DNA of 64,000 bases, taken from Macrotrachela quadricornifera (lineage: Eukaryota; Rotifera; Eurotatoria; Philodinida; Philodinidae). Of this stretch, positions 1 to 12,534 are shown in pieces. The translations under genes and the position numbers were made by a program. Below the pieces are notes generated by a model. That model saw only the letters and a program-made list of their open reading frames with translations. It did no database searches and had not been told where the DNA came from. The first letter of the stretch is position 1; each line of letters starts with the position of its first letter. The stretch is from the NCBI GenBank assembly GCA_022393335.1, contig JAJEKB010020949.1, forward strand, positions 400,375-464,374, given 5' to 3'.

Positions 1-1245
1 AGATGTGAGTGAATTAACATATGGTCGTTGATTGTTTATTGGATAATTCTTATCTTTTTTTATTGTTGAAATGAATGTAAGATCTATTGAATCATTTGTA
101 TTTAAATGATTATTTTGTTGTTGTTGTTGTTGTTGTTCTATTATTTTTTGATTTCTAATAGTTTTTTCATAATAAATTTTATTTTTTTTTGCTGAAACAT
201 GATTGGGATCTTAAATAATAAAATAAAAATTTTCATTTTGAAAAAAAAGCAAAGAAAATATTTCATTTTTTTACATACCAATAGTAAGAATTTCTTCAGT
301 GATGTCTAAAGCATGTTCTAAATTTCCCTGCTAAACAAATAAAAAACAATAATTTTATTAAAATAAAATAAATCAATTTTACTTTAAATGTTGCATAAGA
401 AAGATAATCTAAAATATAAGTTTTATTAATTGATTTGTTATGTGTTTCATCTTCAAAATGATCGAGTGCTTCTTCCATCCACATTAATGTATGATAAAAA
501 TCATTATTTTCATATGCAACACGTCCCAAATCATAACATTCTAAAGCTAGAAAAAATAAATTTCAATAACAAAAAAAAGAGAAACAATATCTATCTTTAA
601 CTAACCACTTAATTTTTTTGATTTATATGTTGAACTTATTTGTCCATTAGCTAATTCACTTGGATTTAAGTTATAAGTATCTTGTAAACGCATTAATCCA
701 ATAGCAGATCCTATTGAGTTTATAGAAAACATTATAAATAAAAAAATAAAATTATTCATTTACCAGTATAATCTTCAGATGAAGGAAATAACAAATTATC
801 AGAAATAGTTTTTGAAAAATCTATAGAAGAAAAATGATAATAAAATTGAATTTTGAATACTAAAATTAGTCTACTTGAAGATAATATTTTCTCAATTTTA
901 TTCCATTCAATTGTTAAATGTTTAATAAGTAAATGTGAATTAACTGGATTACCAAAATAATATTCTTCATTTCCTTCTGATTGATCAATTTCATCTTTTA
1001 TTATTTTAACAAATCTTTAATAAAAAAAATGAATAAATAAATAAATTAAATAATATTTATATAATAAATTACTTTTCTATATGATTTAATCGTTGATATT
1101 CTTGTTTAAGATAAATTTCTAATTTTTTCACTAATTCAATTTCAGTATTTAATAATTTAGTTAAATGTGTTGTTGATGTAAATAAATCACATTCAATAAA
1201 AATTGTTTTGATAAGAATAAGATAAAAAATTGATATAAGAAACAT
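1..1245 (-). CDS. P4HA: Prolyl 4-hydroxylase alpha subunit, 5' part (left arm of inverted duplication)
   Basis: This is the N-terminal half of a collagen-type prolyl 4-hydroxylase alpha subunit, an ER enzyme that hydroxylates prolines using 2-oxoglutarate, Fe(II) and ascorbate. Only the signal peptide, the P4Ha N-terminal domain and the TPR-like peptide-binding region are present; the catalytic half lies beyond the window edge. The start is the ATG at 1245, followed by a hydrophobic leader. Exon 1 is 1245-1073 and exon 2 is 1014-875; later exons follow those of the copy at 48075. Every exon junction matches that copy. Differences are few: a Pro codon reads as Ser at the end of exon 2, Gln-Gly-Asn-Leu replaces Gln-Gly-Asn-Ile in exon 6, and the Gln-coding repeat near base 120 is one codon longer. 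I see no stop or frameshift in the visible part. The whole segment is the reverse complement of 48075-49318. Confidence 0.85.
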
Positions 1246-1808
1246 GTAACTCTTCGTTTTTTTTTTTTAAAAACAAAATCTAAAAGAATAATAATCAACT
1301 ATACTTGTCTGCCATTCAATACATTAATCTTATTAAAAAAGAAATCAAATGTTTATTATGTACGAAAATTATACAAATGGATGTGCTTCATTTTGAATAC
1401 AGTATCTATTAGTAACGTTTTCATTTTGTCGCGTTCTCTTCAAACGATAAACCAAATATTTGTAATGTATAATTGTCCTTTTTCATCGGTAATATCGACA
1501 GAGAGAATAAATCGGTTGATTAAGCACAAAAAAATATCTAAAAAGGTGAAAGACCAATCATCTTGATTAAAGGTTTAATGTATTAATAGAAATTTTTGAG
1601 CTCCATGATGATTTATATTTCTTTTTTGATATTTATTTTTAATATACTGTATGTAAAACAATTATCCAGGCACTTTAATACGGATCTTGTAAAGCAAATT
1701 TCACATTAGAAAACACTGCATATTCTCAACTTTTTTAAAAATATTATTTGATACGTCAAAGTTTCAACTTTATTCTACAAAAAATATGTTGAATAATATA
1801 ACATTTGA
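1..1808. repeat. Left arm of a ~1.8-kb inverted duplication
   Basis: Bases 1-1808 match the reverse complement of 47513-49318. Coordinates sum to 49319-49321 throughout, so there are very few indels. The match covers the prolyl 4-hydroxylase exons and introns and about 560 bp of upstream flank, then stops at 1808. The arm runs off the left window edge, so its true length is unknown. Confidence 0.9.
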
Positions 1809-3083
1809 TAGAGAAAATAATTCGCTTTAATCTGGTATACATTAAAAATGAAAATAATATTGATAAAATTCCGAAAACTTTGAGATAACTGAGATCCTTA
1901 TAGATTTGCTAGGAAATCTAAGGTTTTTTAAATTTGATAAAATGAAAAATTCTCTTAAAATATATCATTCGATTGAGAAGAAAAAATTCAATGAAATCAT
2001 GTCCTTCATTTTCAATAATGATTAAATAAAAATAGTATTAATTGCTAATTACAATTAGTCTTTTATATAGATCTTCCATTAATCTCGATTTTTAAAAAGT
2101 AAAATCAGGTTAAAATTGTTTCTTGAAAGACAAATGTTTATAGAAAACGATATTTTCTATAAAATCATGTACTGGTGAATATAATAAGTTTTTTTTTCTG
2201 GATAACATAAGGATCGAGATTTTCAGGTATAGTTTTCAATCTGTTACTATGTATACTGAATAAGACAAAACTTTTGCAATATTTTTTGTTTTACATGTTT
2301 ATCTTTATATCTGATTTTTCCTTTTCAAAGAAAGGATTCTAGAAATATCACTTATATCCAAATCGAGTTTATTTTTCAGTATTTTATAGAGAATTGATGA
2401 TTTTCTCTATATGACTCCAAATAACATCTGAAAAAAATGATTTATTTTGTTGCTTTGGTTCCCGAAGAAGTTTTCTGCAATTTTTTATTGATAGAATCTG
2501 CTTCTCTTCATAAGATGCATTCGAAATAACTCGAATCAATCCTGTAGATTTGGAGTTAGTCGTAATAAATTTCATATTTTCCAAATTTTTCGGTTCTTTT
2601 TTATAAAAAATAGTGCATTGAACAGTCTCCGAAAACGTCGACAATTGTTGTATTCGAAACTATTGATCTAAAAACTTAATTATGTGAATATGCTTATCTA
2701 TTAAGCTCTATGCATATACCGCAATATCTACCTATAATATTACATTGTAGGGTGAGGATAATTGTATAATTTCATTTAATGTGTAAACAATAACGTAAGT
2801 AAATGTACAGAAGAACTGTACAAGAAAATGATCAATAAATAATTTGTTACTATATATAAGTACTGATGATTGTATCCAGTCAGAATGATAAAAATTCATT
2901 TTTGATTTTGTAGGATCAAAGATATGTTCATTTCCTCTATTTATAACTATGTATTCTACTTCAAGAATGAAATCTTCTGATAAAAATCTTGTAAAACATG
3001 ATAGATGTAAATATTATGAATGTTTCCTATCTTAGGCATTTAGCCACGATGATCTACTGGAATATCTCTTATTCAATAAATTC
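1809..3083. other. Non-coding interval
   Basis: AT-rich sequence without a recognisable gene. An 86-codon minus-strand ORF (2384-2644) resembles nothing I know and has no supporting context. No repeat shared with the rest of the window was seen here. Confidence 0.5.
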
Positions 3084-3169
3084 TTTATTTTATAAAAATA
3101 AAAACATAATTCACAAAAAAAACCTAAATAATTCTTTACAGGAGTTTTATTCTATTATACAAAAGACTT

Positions 3170-4708
3170 TTAATGTAAATCAATTTCAAATTTTTGTATT
3201 CGATTATTGTAGTAATCAACAACATAAAGATTACCTTCTTGATCAAATGATAAATTATTTGAACCATTGAATTGATTTGATTTTTCTCCTTTTCCATTTC
3301 CCCCAACAGCAATAGTTCCTTCATTAGCTCCTTCAGACCAACGTATTATTCGATTATTACCCATATCTGCTACATAAATTTGACTAAATTGATTGACAAT
3401 TATTCCACGAGGTGAAGATAATTGTGATAAACTATCTCCTCTACCATTTCCACCAGCAACAATAATTCCTTCTTTTGTATCTTTTAACCATTTCATCACA
3501 CGATTATTTTCACTATCTGATATATATAATGAATCATCTTGATCAACAAAAATGTAAGTAGGACAATTCAACTGATTTAGATGATCACCCTTTCCATTTC
3601 CACCTGCTACAACTGTTTCACTCTTATCTCTTATGTTCCAGCGTTTCACTTCATCGTTTTTCCAATCCGAAACATAAAGATATTCATTTTTATTATCCAT
3701 GGTAAGACTTGAACAATCAATATCTGAGATAATAACTTGTATATTAGCATTATTTTGACGAGGCCATCGTATAACTCGTCTGTTTCCTCTATCAGAGATG
3801 ATAAAAGAATCATCTTGTTTATCAATAATAATACCTGTTGGACAAGATAGTTGATTATTCTGATTTCTACCTGCATCTATGTCACCAATATTTAAATTGC
3901 ATTTCCATGAAACAATACGATTGTTCCCAGAGTCGGCAATATAAATCGTTTGATCATCATCAATAAATATACCGCGAGGTTCAGAAAGTTGATTTAATCT
4001 ATTTCCTGGACCATTTCTTCCAACTGTTGTAATTCCATATTGTTTCCATTTAGTATCTAAATAGAAATAAAAGAAGAAAATTGTTGACAAGAAAAAAATT
4101 GAATAGCTGAAAAAAAAAACGAATTTATTATTGATTTAATTGAAAAAAATCTTGGGAAATATGGAATTATTTTGATTATTTTATTACTTACTAAATGATT
4201 TAATTACTGAAATTTCATTAATAAATGATGTGAATTTTTCTTGTATTGATATATTTGGTGGTTTGTCAATTTCTTCTTTTAGTTGAATTAATTTTTGATA
4301 GAATTGATTTAAATGCTTTTCATTAAATTCATTTTCTTGACGAATTTGTTTCAATTGTTCAGTTAAATGAATTAATTTATTTTCAATTTGAATAATATAT
4401 TTATTCATATAATTGATTACTATTTGCCTATTTTCTTCTGCAATTTGTTTTATTTTGTTAATTGAAGTTTCTTCCCATTGATTAATTTGTTTTATTAAAG
4501 AATATTTTTTTGGATCTTCTTTTCGTTCAATAAGTGTTTGTAGAAATAAATTTCGATCATTTTCAATTTCATCAAATTGTTTATCAATTGTTTGACGATG
4601 TTTTGTTAAATGATTGAAACAAAAATCTTGTGAACATCCTTTACAATAATATGTATTCTTAGCTTTTTTACATATAAAGCATTGTATTTTATCAATTGTC
4701 ATTGCCAT
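3170..4708 (-). CDS. B-box / coiled-coil / six-NHL-repeat protein (TRIM-NHL-like, no RING)
   Basis: A two-exon gene: exon 1 is 4708-4192, the intron 4057-4191 (donor GTAAGT, acceptor TTTAG), and exon 2 is 4056-3170, giving 467 residues. Residues about 8-45 carry C-x2-C, C-x2-C and C-x2-H plus His pairs, which fits a degenerate B-box zinc finger. A long Gln/Glu/Lys-rich coiled coil covers about residues 45-165. Six NHL repeats follow, each with an Asn-Gln-Leu-x-x-Pro-x-Gly-like entry, an acidic loop and a Gly-Asn-x-Arg-Ile/Val-x-x-Trp-like end; six units make one closed beta-propeller. In TRIM-NHL proteins the propeller binds RNA or protein partners, but without a RING this one need not be a ubiquitin ligase. 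The next AATAAA on this strand is at 3084-3089. Its substrate cannot be inferred. Confidence 0.85.
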
Positions 4709-5870
4709 ATGCTGAATATACTTTTATAATAGTATACTAAATTAAATGTATGAGAATATGAAAAAAGAAAAAAATAAACGTCAATTTCTATCATAACAAA
4801 ATGAGCCAATATCAATAAACAAAGATAGGAAATAAGAGAATAGAAAAAAAATTATTTTTTTTAGTTTTCATTTAGGTTAAAATTTACAAAAGAAAAGCAT
4901 TGACACAAAAACAAAGCATTCTGTAAGCCATGAATTCATCCAATTTTTCTGATTCCTATCCCATTGAAAAGTACATAAAAAAAAGTTTATACAAATATAT
5001 TAGCCAAAAGTATAAATTATCTATCTATATTTTTAAAAAACTGTTTCTTGGATACTCAAAGTCACATGTATAACTGGATATTGATCTAACTCTTTTCTCT
5101 TTAGGACTATTTTATGGTCAATGGATTTCAATTTTTGGCTTTTGACACTTTCTGAAGATTTTTAGCATTCCAACAACAATTAAAATTATTTCTAGAGAGC
5201 ACCTGTGCAGGCCATTTTGAAATTACCGTTGTTATTGATTCTAAAAACTCTTTTGAACTAGCTTATACCTGAAATTATAATTCAGATTGTCGATGTCTTG
5301 AATAAGTCTTGTTACTAACAAGTCTGAATATTGAAAATAATTCAACGAATTGAATTAAAATAATAATATTTCGAAGTTTCAGTCGATTGAGTACAGTCAG
5401 TGTTAAAGGTTGTATATGATATCGTGCATTATCGTACTTACGTGAGTTTCTTATTAACAAGACGAGAGATAACTCATTCTTTGTCCCTTCTTTCACAAAT
5501 AAATAGATATTATTTATATTTTTAAATTAATACTTATTTATCATATCTGTTATCGTTCTTTAGAAAGCCCTTTTACAAATGACAGATATACCCTAATATA
5601 TTCGCTGTGGATAATTTTCTATCAATGTATAAAAGAAAACTAGCTGATACATATTTTCCAAACTTTTTGCTCAACATTTACTCAAATTAGCTGCTTTTTT
5701 CAATGCTTTCTACTTTCTATATATACTTTCTTATTAACAATGTGTTGTAGAGTCTAGAAAAAAGCGATCAATAGCAATAATCACGTATAATTCAACGCAT
5801 TGGTATTAAATAAATAATCAATAATTTCATTCTCAGCGAAAAATAAAATTTGATTTCTTTATTCCTGCTC
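4709..5870. other. Non-coding interval
   Basis: AT-rich. It should hold the promoter of the NHL gene, but no motif is distinctive. The ORF at 5275-5496 (-) has no recognisable content. Confidence 0.5.
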
Positions 5871-5877
5871 AATATTC

Positions 5878-6895
5878 TCTTTCTCGTAGAGAAGAGTCCA
5901 GTAAACATAAATTGTTTGTTTGCTTGATTGCTTGTCTGTCCGCAGGGTCAAAAAAACATTTTCTTTATGTTTTCCATAAAACTTGACCAAAGGGTTTGCT
6001 GAGGTGGAGACTTCAAATCTGACGTTAGTTTTAATTAATCATTAATCATTAATTATTAATTATTAATAATTAGTTAACAATATTTTTAATAAAACTTGAC
6101 CNNNNNNNNNNTTAATTAATCATTAATCATTAATTATTAATAATTAGTTAACAATATTATTAATAAAACTTGGCCAAAGGGTTTTCGGGAGTGGGGAGTT
6201 CGAACCTGAGGTCAGTTTTTTAGATTTTCCCTTTTCTGAAAGAAAGGGTTATACACCGTTTAAGCCGGTGGCTAAAAATGCTTAAAGTTTGTTTCTTCGT
6301 TTGTTTGTCTAATCCAATCAGATTGCAGCAAAATTTTATCTTTCACAATTCTTTATACTTTGATTGAAAAACAGCTGACTCTAGGGTAATCGGGGTCGAG
6401 GAACTCGAATCTGAAGTTAGTTTTTCGAGAATTTTTTTCGGATTCATTTTTTTACACAAAGGATCACTTTTTTTACGAAAAAAATTTTTTTTATAAGGGC
6501 TGACCGAAGGGTAATCGGGGTCAAGGAACTCGAATCTGGTGGTAGTTTTTTTGAAATTTTTTTCGGATTCATTTTTTATACAAAGGATCACTTTTTTTGC
6601 AGAAAAATTTTTTTTTATAAGGGTTGACCGAACGGTAATCAAGGACGAGAGATTCAAATCTGAAGTCAGTTGCATAAAAATTTTTTGACGATCAATTTTT
6701 TAAACAAACAACAAATTTTTAACAAAAAGCATTTGTTTTTTATGTAGTTTGGTCAACGGCCGTTAATGTCCAGGAACATGAATCTGACTTCGATTTTTTA
6801 AAATTTTATAAATGAATAGCTTGACGATAATTTACAAAACACGATTTCTACGAGAAAGAGCTGAGCGAGTCTTCAGACGAGCGTTACTTGTAAAT
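5878..6895 (+). repeat. Dispersed repeat with ~125-bp internal tandem units, copy A
   Basis: The first of three copies of one dispersed repeat. The unit carries the core GGTAATCGGGGTC, followed by a Gly-Ala-rich stretch of purines and a T-rich tract. Cores recur near 6375, 6500, 6624 and 6751, a period of about 124-127 bp. The left part holds duplicated runs of a TTAAT word around the assembly gap. The right end has AGTCTTC-like hairpin-prone sequence near 6868. Related copies lie at 52845-53335 (inverted) and 55690-56011 (truncated). No coding capacity is credible; ORFs inside it come from the period. Confidence 0.8.
6102..6111. other. Assembly gap (10 N)
   Basis: Ten Ns placed between two near-identical copies of a TTAAT-rich segment that ends in AATAAAACTTG(A/G)CC. 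A gap inside a tandem duplication usually means the true repeat number and length are unknown. Confidence 0.98.
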
Positions 6896-7149
6896 TATGT
6901 AGGCCACAAAATCTCACTTCACTCCCATAATTAAAAAAAATCGATTAAGTTCAATTTACATTTAATCAACTATATATAATGAGTATTGTTATAACATGCA
7001 GATATATACTAATACAAAAGAAGTTATTTATGAAGTAAATTCGTAGAAAATTTTGTAATTATTAAAAAGAAAACTTATTTTCTAAATAGATTCACTGTTA
7101 TTATACGAATTAATTGAGTTCAGTTGACATTCATGATCAGCCATATATA

Positions 7150-7350
7150 TGTCGCAGGAGAAATTAAAATACAGGAGAATTTAAAATTTTCCTAGGAAAA
7201 ATTAAAATTTTAAGTTTTCCCAGGAGAACTTAAAATTTTAATTTTTTCTAGATATTTTCTAGGAAAACTTAGAATTTTAAATTCGCCTAGGAGAAATTAA
7301 AATTTTAATTTTTCCTATAGGAGAATTTTAAATTTTACTGAATATTCAGT
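7150..7350 (+). repeat. Ginger element left terminal inverted repeat
   Basis: A 200-bp arm made of repeated short words such as CCTAGGAAAA and ATTAAAATTTTAA, several of them palindromic. The mirror arm is 9571-9770. Confidence 0.9.
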
Positions 7351-7506
7351 ATCAACTGTATATTTCAATTTTTCCTATAGGAAAAATTAAAATATCTTTT
7401 ACGTCCAGTAGAACCGATAGAAAATCAGAAAGAAAGAAATATTTATATTTAAACACACGTCGCGTATATCATATAACTAGTTTTTAAGTGTCATTTGGTT
7501 ATTTTC

Positions 7507-9526
7507 ATGGAAGAATTTTATAAATTACTTGATAAACATATTGAAGGTTTAAATCACAAATTTCAAAATAAATTTTGTATAAAACAGTCATTGTATGAAG
7601 ATATAATTTTGGTTCTTCGAGATGGATGGGGAGATTCTCAGCTCAAATTCTGGGTGTATAAAACTTTTAAATTAATAAAAGTTGGTGATCAGAATGTTGT
7701 ATATGAAATTAAATCTAATAATCCTGTTGTTACATACGAAAATCTGTACACGAAAATCAAAGAATGTCATGAAAGAGTTGGTCATCACGGTCGAGACAAA
7801 ACTTGGATAGAAGTATGTAGCATGATCATTAATAATGAAATCAAATAATGTACTTTGTAGGTGAAGGATCAATATGGATGGGTACCACTTGATAGTGTAA
7901 AACTCTTTATTGCACAATGTGATGTATGTTCTAACAGAAAAGCGTTTCCAAAACCATTAGCTGGTACTTTAACATTACTGCAATAATAGCTAGAGACATA
8001 TATTTTTTATTATTTAAGAAAAACCCATTTTGTCTGTCGGATATCTCACTCGTCTTCAAATGGACCTAATAGATATGCGGAGTATTGCTGATGGTGATTT
8101 TAAGTGGGTCCTTCATACTAAGGACCACTTCACAAAGTTCTCATGGGCGTACGCGCTACAAACCAAGGAAGCAGAACCTGTTGCTGAAAAGCTTCTGCAA
8201 CAATTTTATTTATTTGGACCACCACGAATCCTTCAGTCGGACAACGGCAGAGAGTTCGTGGCGAAGATCATAAAAGTACTAGCTTTGTTTTAGTGCTTAT
8301 GCAGCCTTATCTAACACGTTCGTTTACATTGAATAGGATTTGAAAAACACATGGACTGATCTCATTATCATCAACGGTCGTCCTCGCCACCCGCAGACTC
8401 AGGGGCTTGTTGAACGAGGAAATCAAACACTTGAGTCAGCCCTTGGGAAATGGATGCAATCAAATAATCGTACAAATTGGTCAAAAGGTAGACAGATTAA
8501 CAGATTAATCACCATTTGTGAGAGACTTGGATTTAGGTTTAGCACAAGTAGTATATTCCATTAATACAAGTTCAGCACAGACGATCCAAAAATCTCCATA
8601 TGAGATGGTTTTTGGTCAGAAACCGAGATGTGATACAGAAATGTGGCAAGTTCTATCTAGTCAAGGTGTTTTGAATGAAGAAGAACTTCCACACCATTTT
8701 ATCGATGCACTAAATGAATGTGAAAATCTAACAAACGTTGCTGAAATTGCAGGATCTTCAGATGAAAATAAATCATCAAATTCTGAAGTTCAATTACTTC
8801 AAACAACATCTAACTTATCTATACCACCAGCACCATCACCAGTTATTCATATGTCTCCTCATATGAAAAAAAGACGAAGAGCTAGATTGTTTTCAAATGA
8901 TCAAGCTATATTTGTTGAAAAAGGTAAAATCATGAGGCATATTATCCAAGAGAAAGTTTTATATCATCATTTCTTTAGATGAAGAACTTGACATTGATGA
9001 TACTCCTTCAGTCACTAATCATAAACAAATACGATCTGAAGCAGAAGCTTCTTACATGGCTAATATTGCTAAACGACAGAAATTGTTTAATGATGCATTA
9101 CGTAAAAATGAATACAAAACTGGTGACTTAGTTGGTTTAAAAATCGATAAAGTAGACAGAACAAATGTTACACCCAAAGTACTACCATGTAAGATAATAT
9201 CGATTCAATCAGCATCAAACGGTATGAATACCTATCAACTATGTACAACAGCAGCTGTAATAACTTCATTATTTCAAGCGTTAGATTTACTAAATTTATC
9301 CAACTGTAACTTTCGTGACTTACGTAACGTCGACCCAACATCTTTACCAAGAATGACTTTTATTCAAGCCTGTAAAGCTTATGTCAGTACAGGATTAATT
9401 ACTCCTACGGTAGCATGTAACTGTAATGGCAGTTGTTCAACAAAGAGATGTAGTTGCCGAGCAGCAAAAATACAGTGCGGTACCAAATGTCATTCATCAA
9501 AACCAAAACCATGTTCAAATGTCTAG
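7507..9526 (+). CDS. Ginger transposase: H2C2 zinc finger, DDE integrase core, C-terminal CXC domain
   Basis: Six exons: 7507-7812, 7861-7963, 8019-8275, 8337-8487, 8525-8923, 8979-9526. The introns are 37-61 bp, all GT-AG, and the join is 1764 nt (588 codons) with no internal stop. The start is the first ATG of the open frame. Exons 1-2 hold an integrase H2C2 finger (His-x3-His, then Cys-x2-Cys near residues 122-125). The catalytic triad is D152 (Gln-Met-Asp-Leu-Ile-Asp), D211 (Ser-Asp-Asn-Gly-Arg-Glu-Phe) and E248 (Gly-Leu-Val-Glu-Arg), spaced DD36E. A Ser-Pro-Tyr-Glu-x-x-Phe-Gly block follows, then a low-complexity linker. The last ~35 residues form a CXC (tesmin/TSO1-like) cysteine cluster containing Cys-Asn-Cys-Asn and Cys-Ser-Cys-Arg. 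The layout resembles KRBA2-like domesticated integrases of animals. All key residues are present, so it may be active. Splicing is my reading, not demonstrated. Confidence 0.85.
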
Positions 9527-9570
9527 TTTAATTCTTGTATCTTTGATATAGAAACGCAATAAAGTTTATA

Positions 9571-9770
9571 CTAAATATTCAGTAAAATTTAAAATTCTCC
9601 TATAGGAAAAATTAAAATTTTAATTTCTCCTAGGCGAATTTAAAATTCTAAGTTTTCCTAGAAAATATCTAGAAAAAATTAAAATTTTAAGTTCTCCTGG
9701 GAAAACTTAAAATTTTAATTTTTCCTAGGAAAATTTTAAATTCTCCTGTATTTTAATTTCTCCTGCGACA
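9571..9770 (-). repeat. Ginger element right terminal inverted repeat
   Basis: Reverse complement of 7150-7350 with scattered mismatches. It ends GCGACA followed by the TATA target duplication. Confidence 0.9.
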
Positions 9771-9774
9771 TATA

Positions 9775-12534
9775 CGTTTGTTTGAACAGAATTTTAAATG
9801 TAGAAAATTGAATTAAATAAGATAGAATTTTATAGATACTCAAATTGGTATATTACTTCTTTTGATGGAATCAATTATCGTCATTATGTGTTATCATGAA
9901 TTTGTATTTTTTTGTCTACATATGATCTACAATTTCTTTATAATATATTATTTTAGTAATTCATCAATTGCAACAGAAATTATTCATTTGCTTATTACTT
10001 AGTAATTAATTGTATTATATGAGATAGAAAGAAAGAAACATAATTCAGACCATACATTCGTTCAAGAAGTTGATTCAATAACGTCTCATTTCATATGAGA
10101 ACGTTGTGAATGCACGGAAGAATAAAATACGTAAATTAAGTGAAATTTAATCTAAAGTACTATTCACTTTATAAATGGAGCCCACATACTTATTGGATAC
10201 TAAGCATAAATTGCTATTCTGGACACAAATTAGTATACTTTTGTAGACTATATGTATTCTTCCACTCTCATGTGTTATTTTTCCAGTTAAGATGTGCAGA
10301 GGATATGTATAATTGGGAGAAGAACTCTAGTTAGCAAATATTCCAAGAATATCAGAGGAAATGTTATTAGTACTGTAGGTGAAAAAAGCGTTTTGTTTTT
10401 ATCAATTTTTTGTAATAATACTTTCTTTTTTATCTGTATTTGATGATAGTGGAAGAATGACAACAAAATAGTCAACAATGGATAGATTTAGAACTTTGTC
10501 AGTACTCTAGCAGTCATGTATTTTAGTTTGATCAAATAGATCAGAACATTAATTTCTTTATCTAAAGTATTTGTTTCCTCAAAATTTTTCGTTTATTTAA
10601 CTAATTTATTTCATTAATATATTTATTGAGAATAATAACAGCTTAACTTATACTATTCATCATCTTTAATTACTGGTCGAGATTATGACAAATCATACCT
10701 TCATAATTAATTTTCTATTTGTTTTCATAAGTACTTAGATTAATCTAGGCTTGGAATTAGTGATGGCAACTCAAAAAGCTTCTAATAGAATATTTATGAG
10801 ATAAAAGACAAATACATTATCACTGGGTAGTCAACAATCTTAAACTATCTATGACTATTAAAAAAAAGTCAAGAAGACGATATAGTGTCAATTTCTAGTG
10901 ACATTTCATAAAATATTAGGAGGTAAAATTTGTTTAGTTATCGAAAAATAGAAACTTTTAATATCCAATAAATCGAAATATTTATTAAAAGTACCCTACT
11001 CCCCTAAAAACCGATCTTAGCTCAGGAATGTCCAAATCATATGAAATTTTCAAGATGTATTAGGGATAGAGGGGAGAAACTATGATAAAAATTTCAGCCC
11101 TATACCATGAGGTATGACTGAGATCTATAGCTTATTTGGCAAACCAAATTTCTCTGTCGAGGCTCATTCAATATATCTAAATCTTTTTTTTTATTTGAAA
11201 GAAAATCTCAAGATGCAGTAGAGTACAGAATATTTTTTTAAAATTCTCACTTTTTAACTGTAGAAAAAGGCTGACAAGTTCAATGACTCAAAAAAAAAAT
11301 ATCTTAACAACGGTAGTCTATTTATATAATTGTTTGTATATGTGATCAAAAACAAACTTAATTCTAAGAAGGGATTTTGTACTGCACTGCATTTTGACAT
11401 GCTCTTTAAAACAAAAGAACTGTAAATATATTGAATGAGCTCCCACAGAGAAAAATAGATTGTGCGGTTCAAAACGTTTAATATGAGAGAAAACGAAAAT
11501 CATTGAAAATTTTGACCAAAAATGAAGTGTTCAACAAAAAACAATGTTGTTTCTGAAAGATCTGAAGACGGACTACTTTTCTATACATTTATCTCAATTT
11601 CCAAAATTTCTGACGAATATTACCTTTTTTTTAAGGAGGAAGAAGGCCTTAAGTGGTCAAAATTCAGTACATCACCGTTTAAACACTAACATTAAATGTA
11701 AAACGAAGTAAAACAAAAAGATAAAGCATAAAGTGTATGTAATCTTAGTCAACATAATAATAGTGCACATCCATTTATCATAAAGCTAGAATCGAAATTT
11801 AATCAATATGTTTTTAAATTTTAGTATTATTAAATAACAATCTATTCGTAAATATTTTAAATGTATTCTAGCAGAATTTTTAAGTGATAATTGAAATTCA
11901 TCTAATTAAAAATATATACGGCATTGAAATTAATGATAAAACTGGTCTTTTTAATTTATTCTTTGCTTGACCTCTTACGGTATGATTCTCTTGTTATATT
12001 CAATGATTTTTGTTAACTGTATTTCTCTCTAAAAATGAATCCATAAAGTATTGTATATGGTCTTAAAATATTAACATATGACGTCATTTTGTCAATAACT
12101 AGATGACATAAAATGAGTATTGATTCATCAGTATCAAAAATTTACATATATTTTCATAAAAGATATTTCTATCAAAAAAAACATATTATCGCAAAAAAAA
12201 ATTAACTTCCATGCTTGATAAAAGTTATAAAATCATTATCACATGTGAAATAAGTTTAATATATCAGACAGTTATAAAATATATTGTATATTTGCTTATT
12301 TTTGCATTAGTTAATATATTACTAATTCTCTTGATTACTCAAATAGAAATGGTTTGTTTTATATATCTAGTGCATAAAAAAAAGCAATATTTCGTTCGCG
12401 TCGATACCGCCTCTCTATACGATAGAAAAAAAAATCATATTTTTATTCACGCTTCATTGCGTATATTTTGTTCTTTTTCGTCATCCACTATTTTCATACA
12501 ACGCCTATTACTGATTTATCGAAACATATTTACA
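9775..12534. other. Non-coding interval
   Basis: AT-rich, with no recognisable gene, RNA gene or shared repeat. ORFs of 60-75 codons at 10140, 10287 and 11254-11503 lack known motifs. The upstream control region of the TMEM272-like gene must lie at its right end, but I see no distinctive element. Confidence 0.45.

Larger units (their letters stand above)
7150..9770 (+). mobile_element. Ginger-type (integrase-related) DNA transposon, apparently complete
   Basis: A 2621-bp element bounded by 200-bp terminal inverted repeats (7150-7350 and 9571-9770) that begin TGTCGCAGG and end CCTGCGACA. It is flanked by a 4-bp TATA duplication (7146-7149 and 9771-9774). TG...CA termini, a 4-bp TSD and a retroviral/gypsy-like integrase as transposase fit the Ginger superfamily as I know it. 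Its one gene (7507-9526) splices to an uninterrupted 587-residue protein. An AATAAA at 9558-9563 lies just before the right repeat. It is not an LTR retrotransposon: the ends are inverted and there is no reverse transcriptase or gag. Confidence 0.85.

Noticed and set aside
6343..6675. 110-codon minus-strand ORF with internally repeated protein sequence
   Set aside because: It follows the ~125-bp repeat period (not fully a multiple of three) and is explained by the repeat array.
12211..12534. Upstream extension of the TMEM272-like open frame with an extra hydrophobic segment
   Set aside because: The family-like part begins after the ATG at 12535; the upstream stretch is AT-rich with composition like intergenic DNA.
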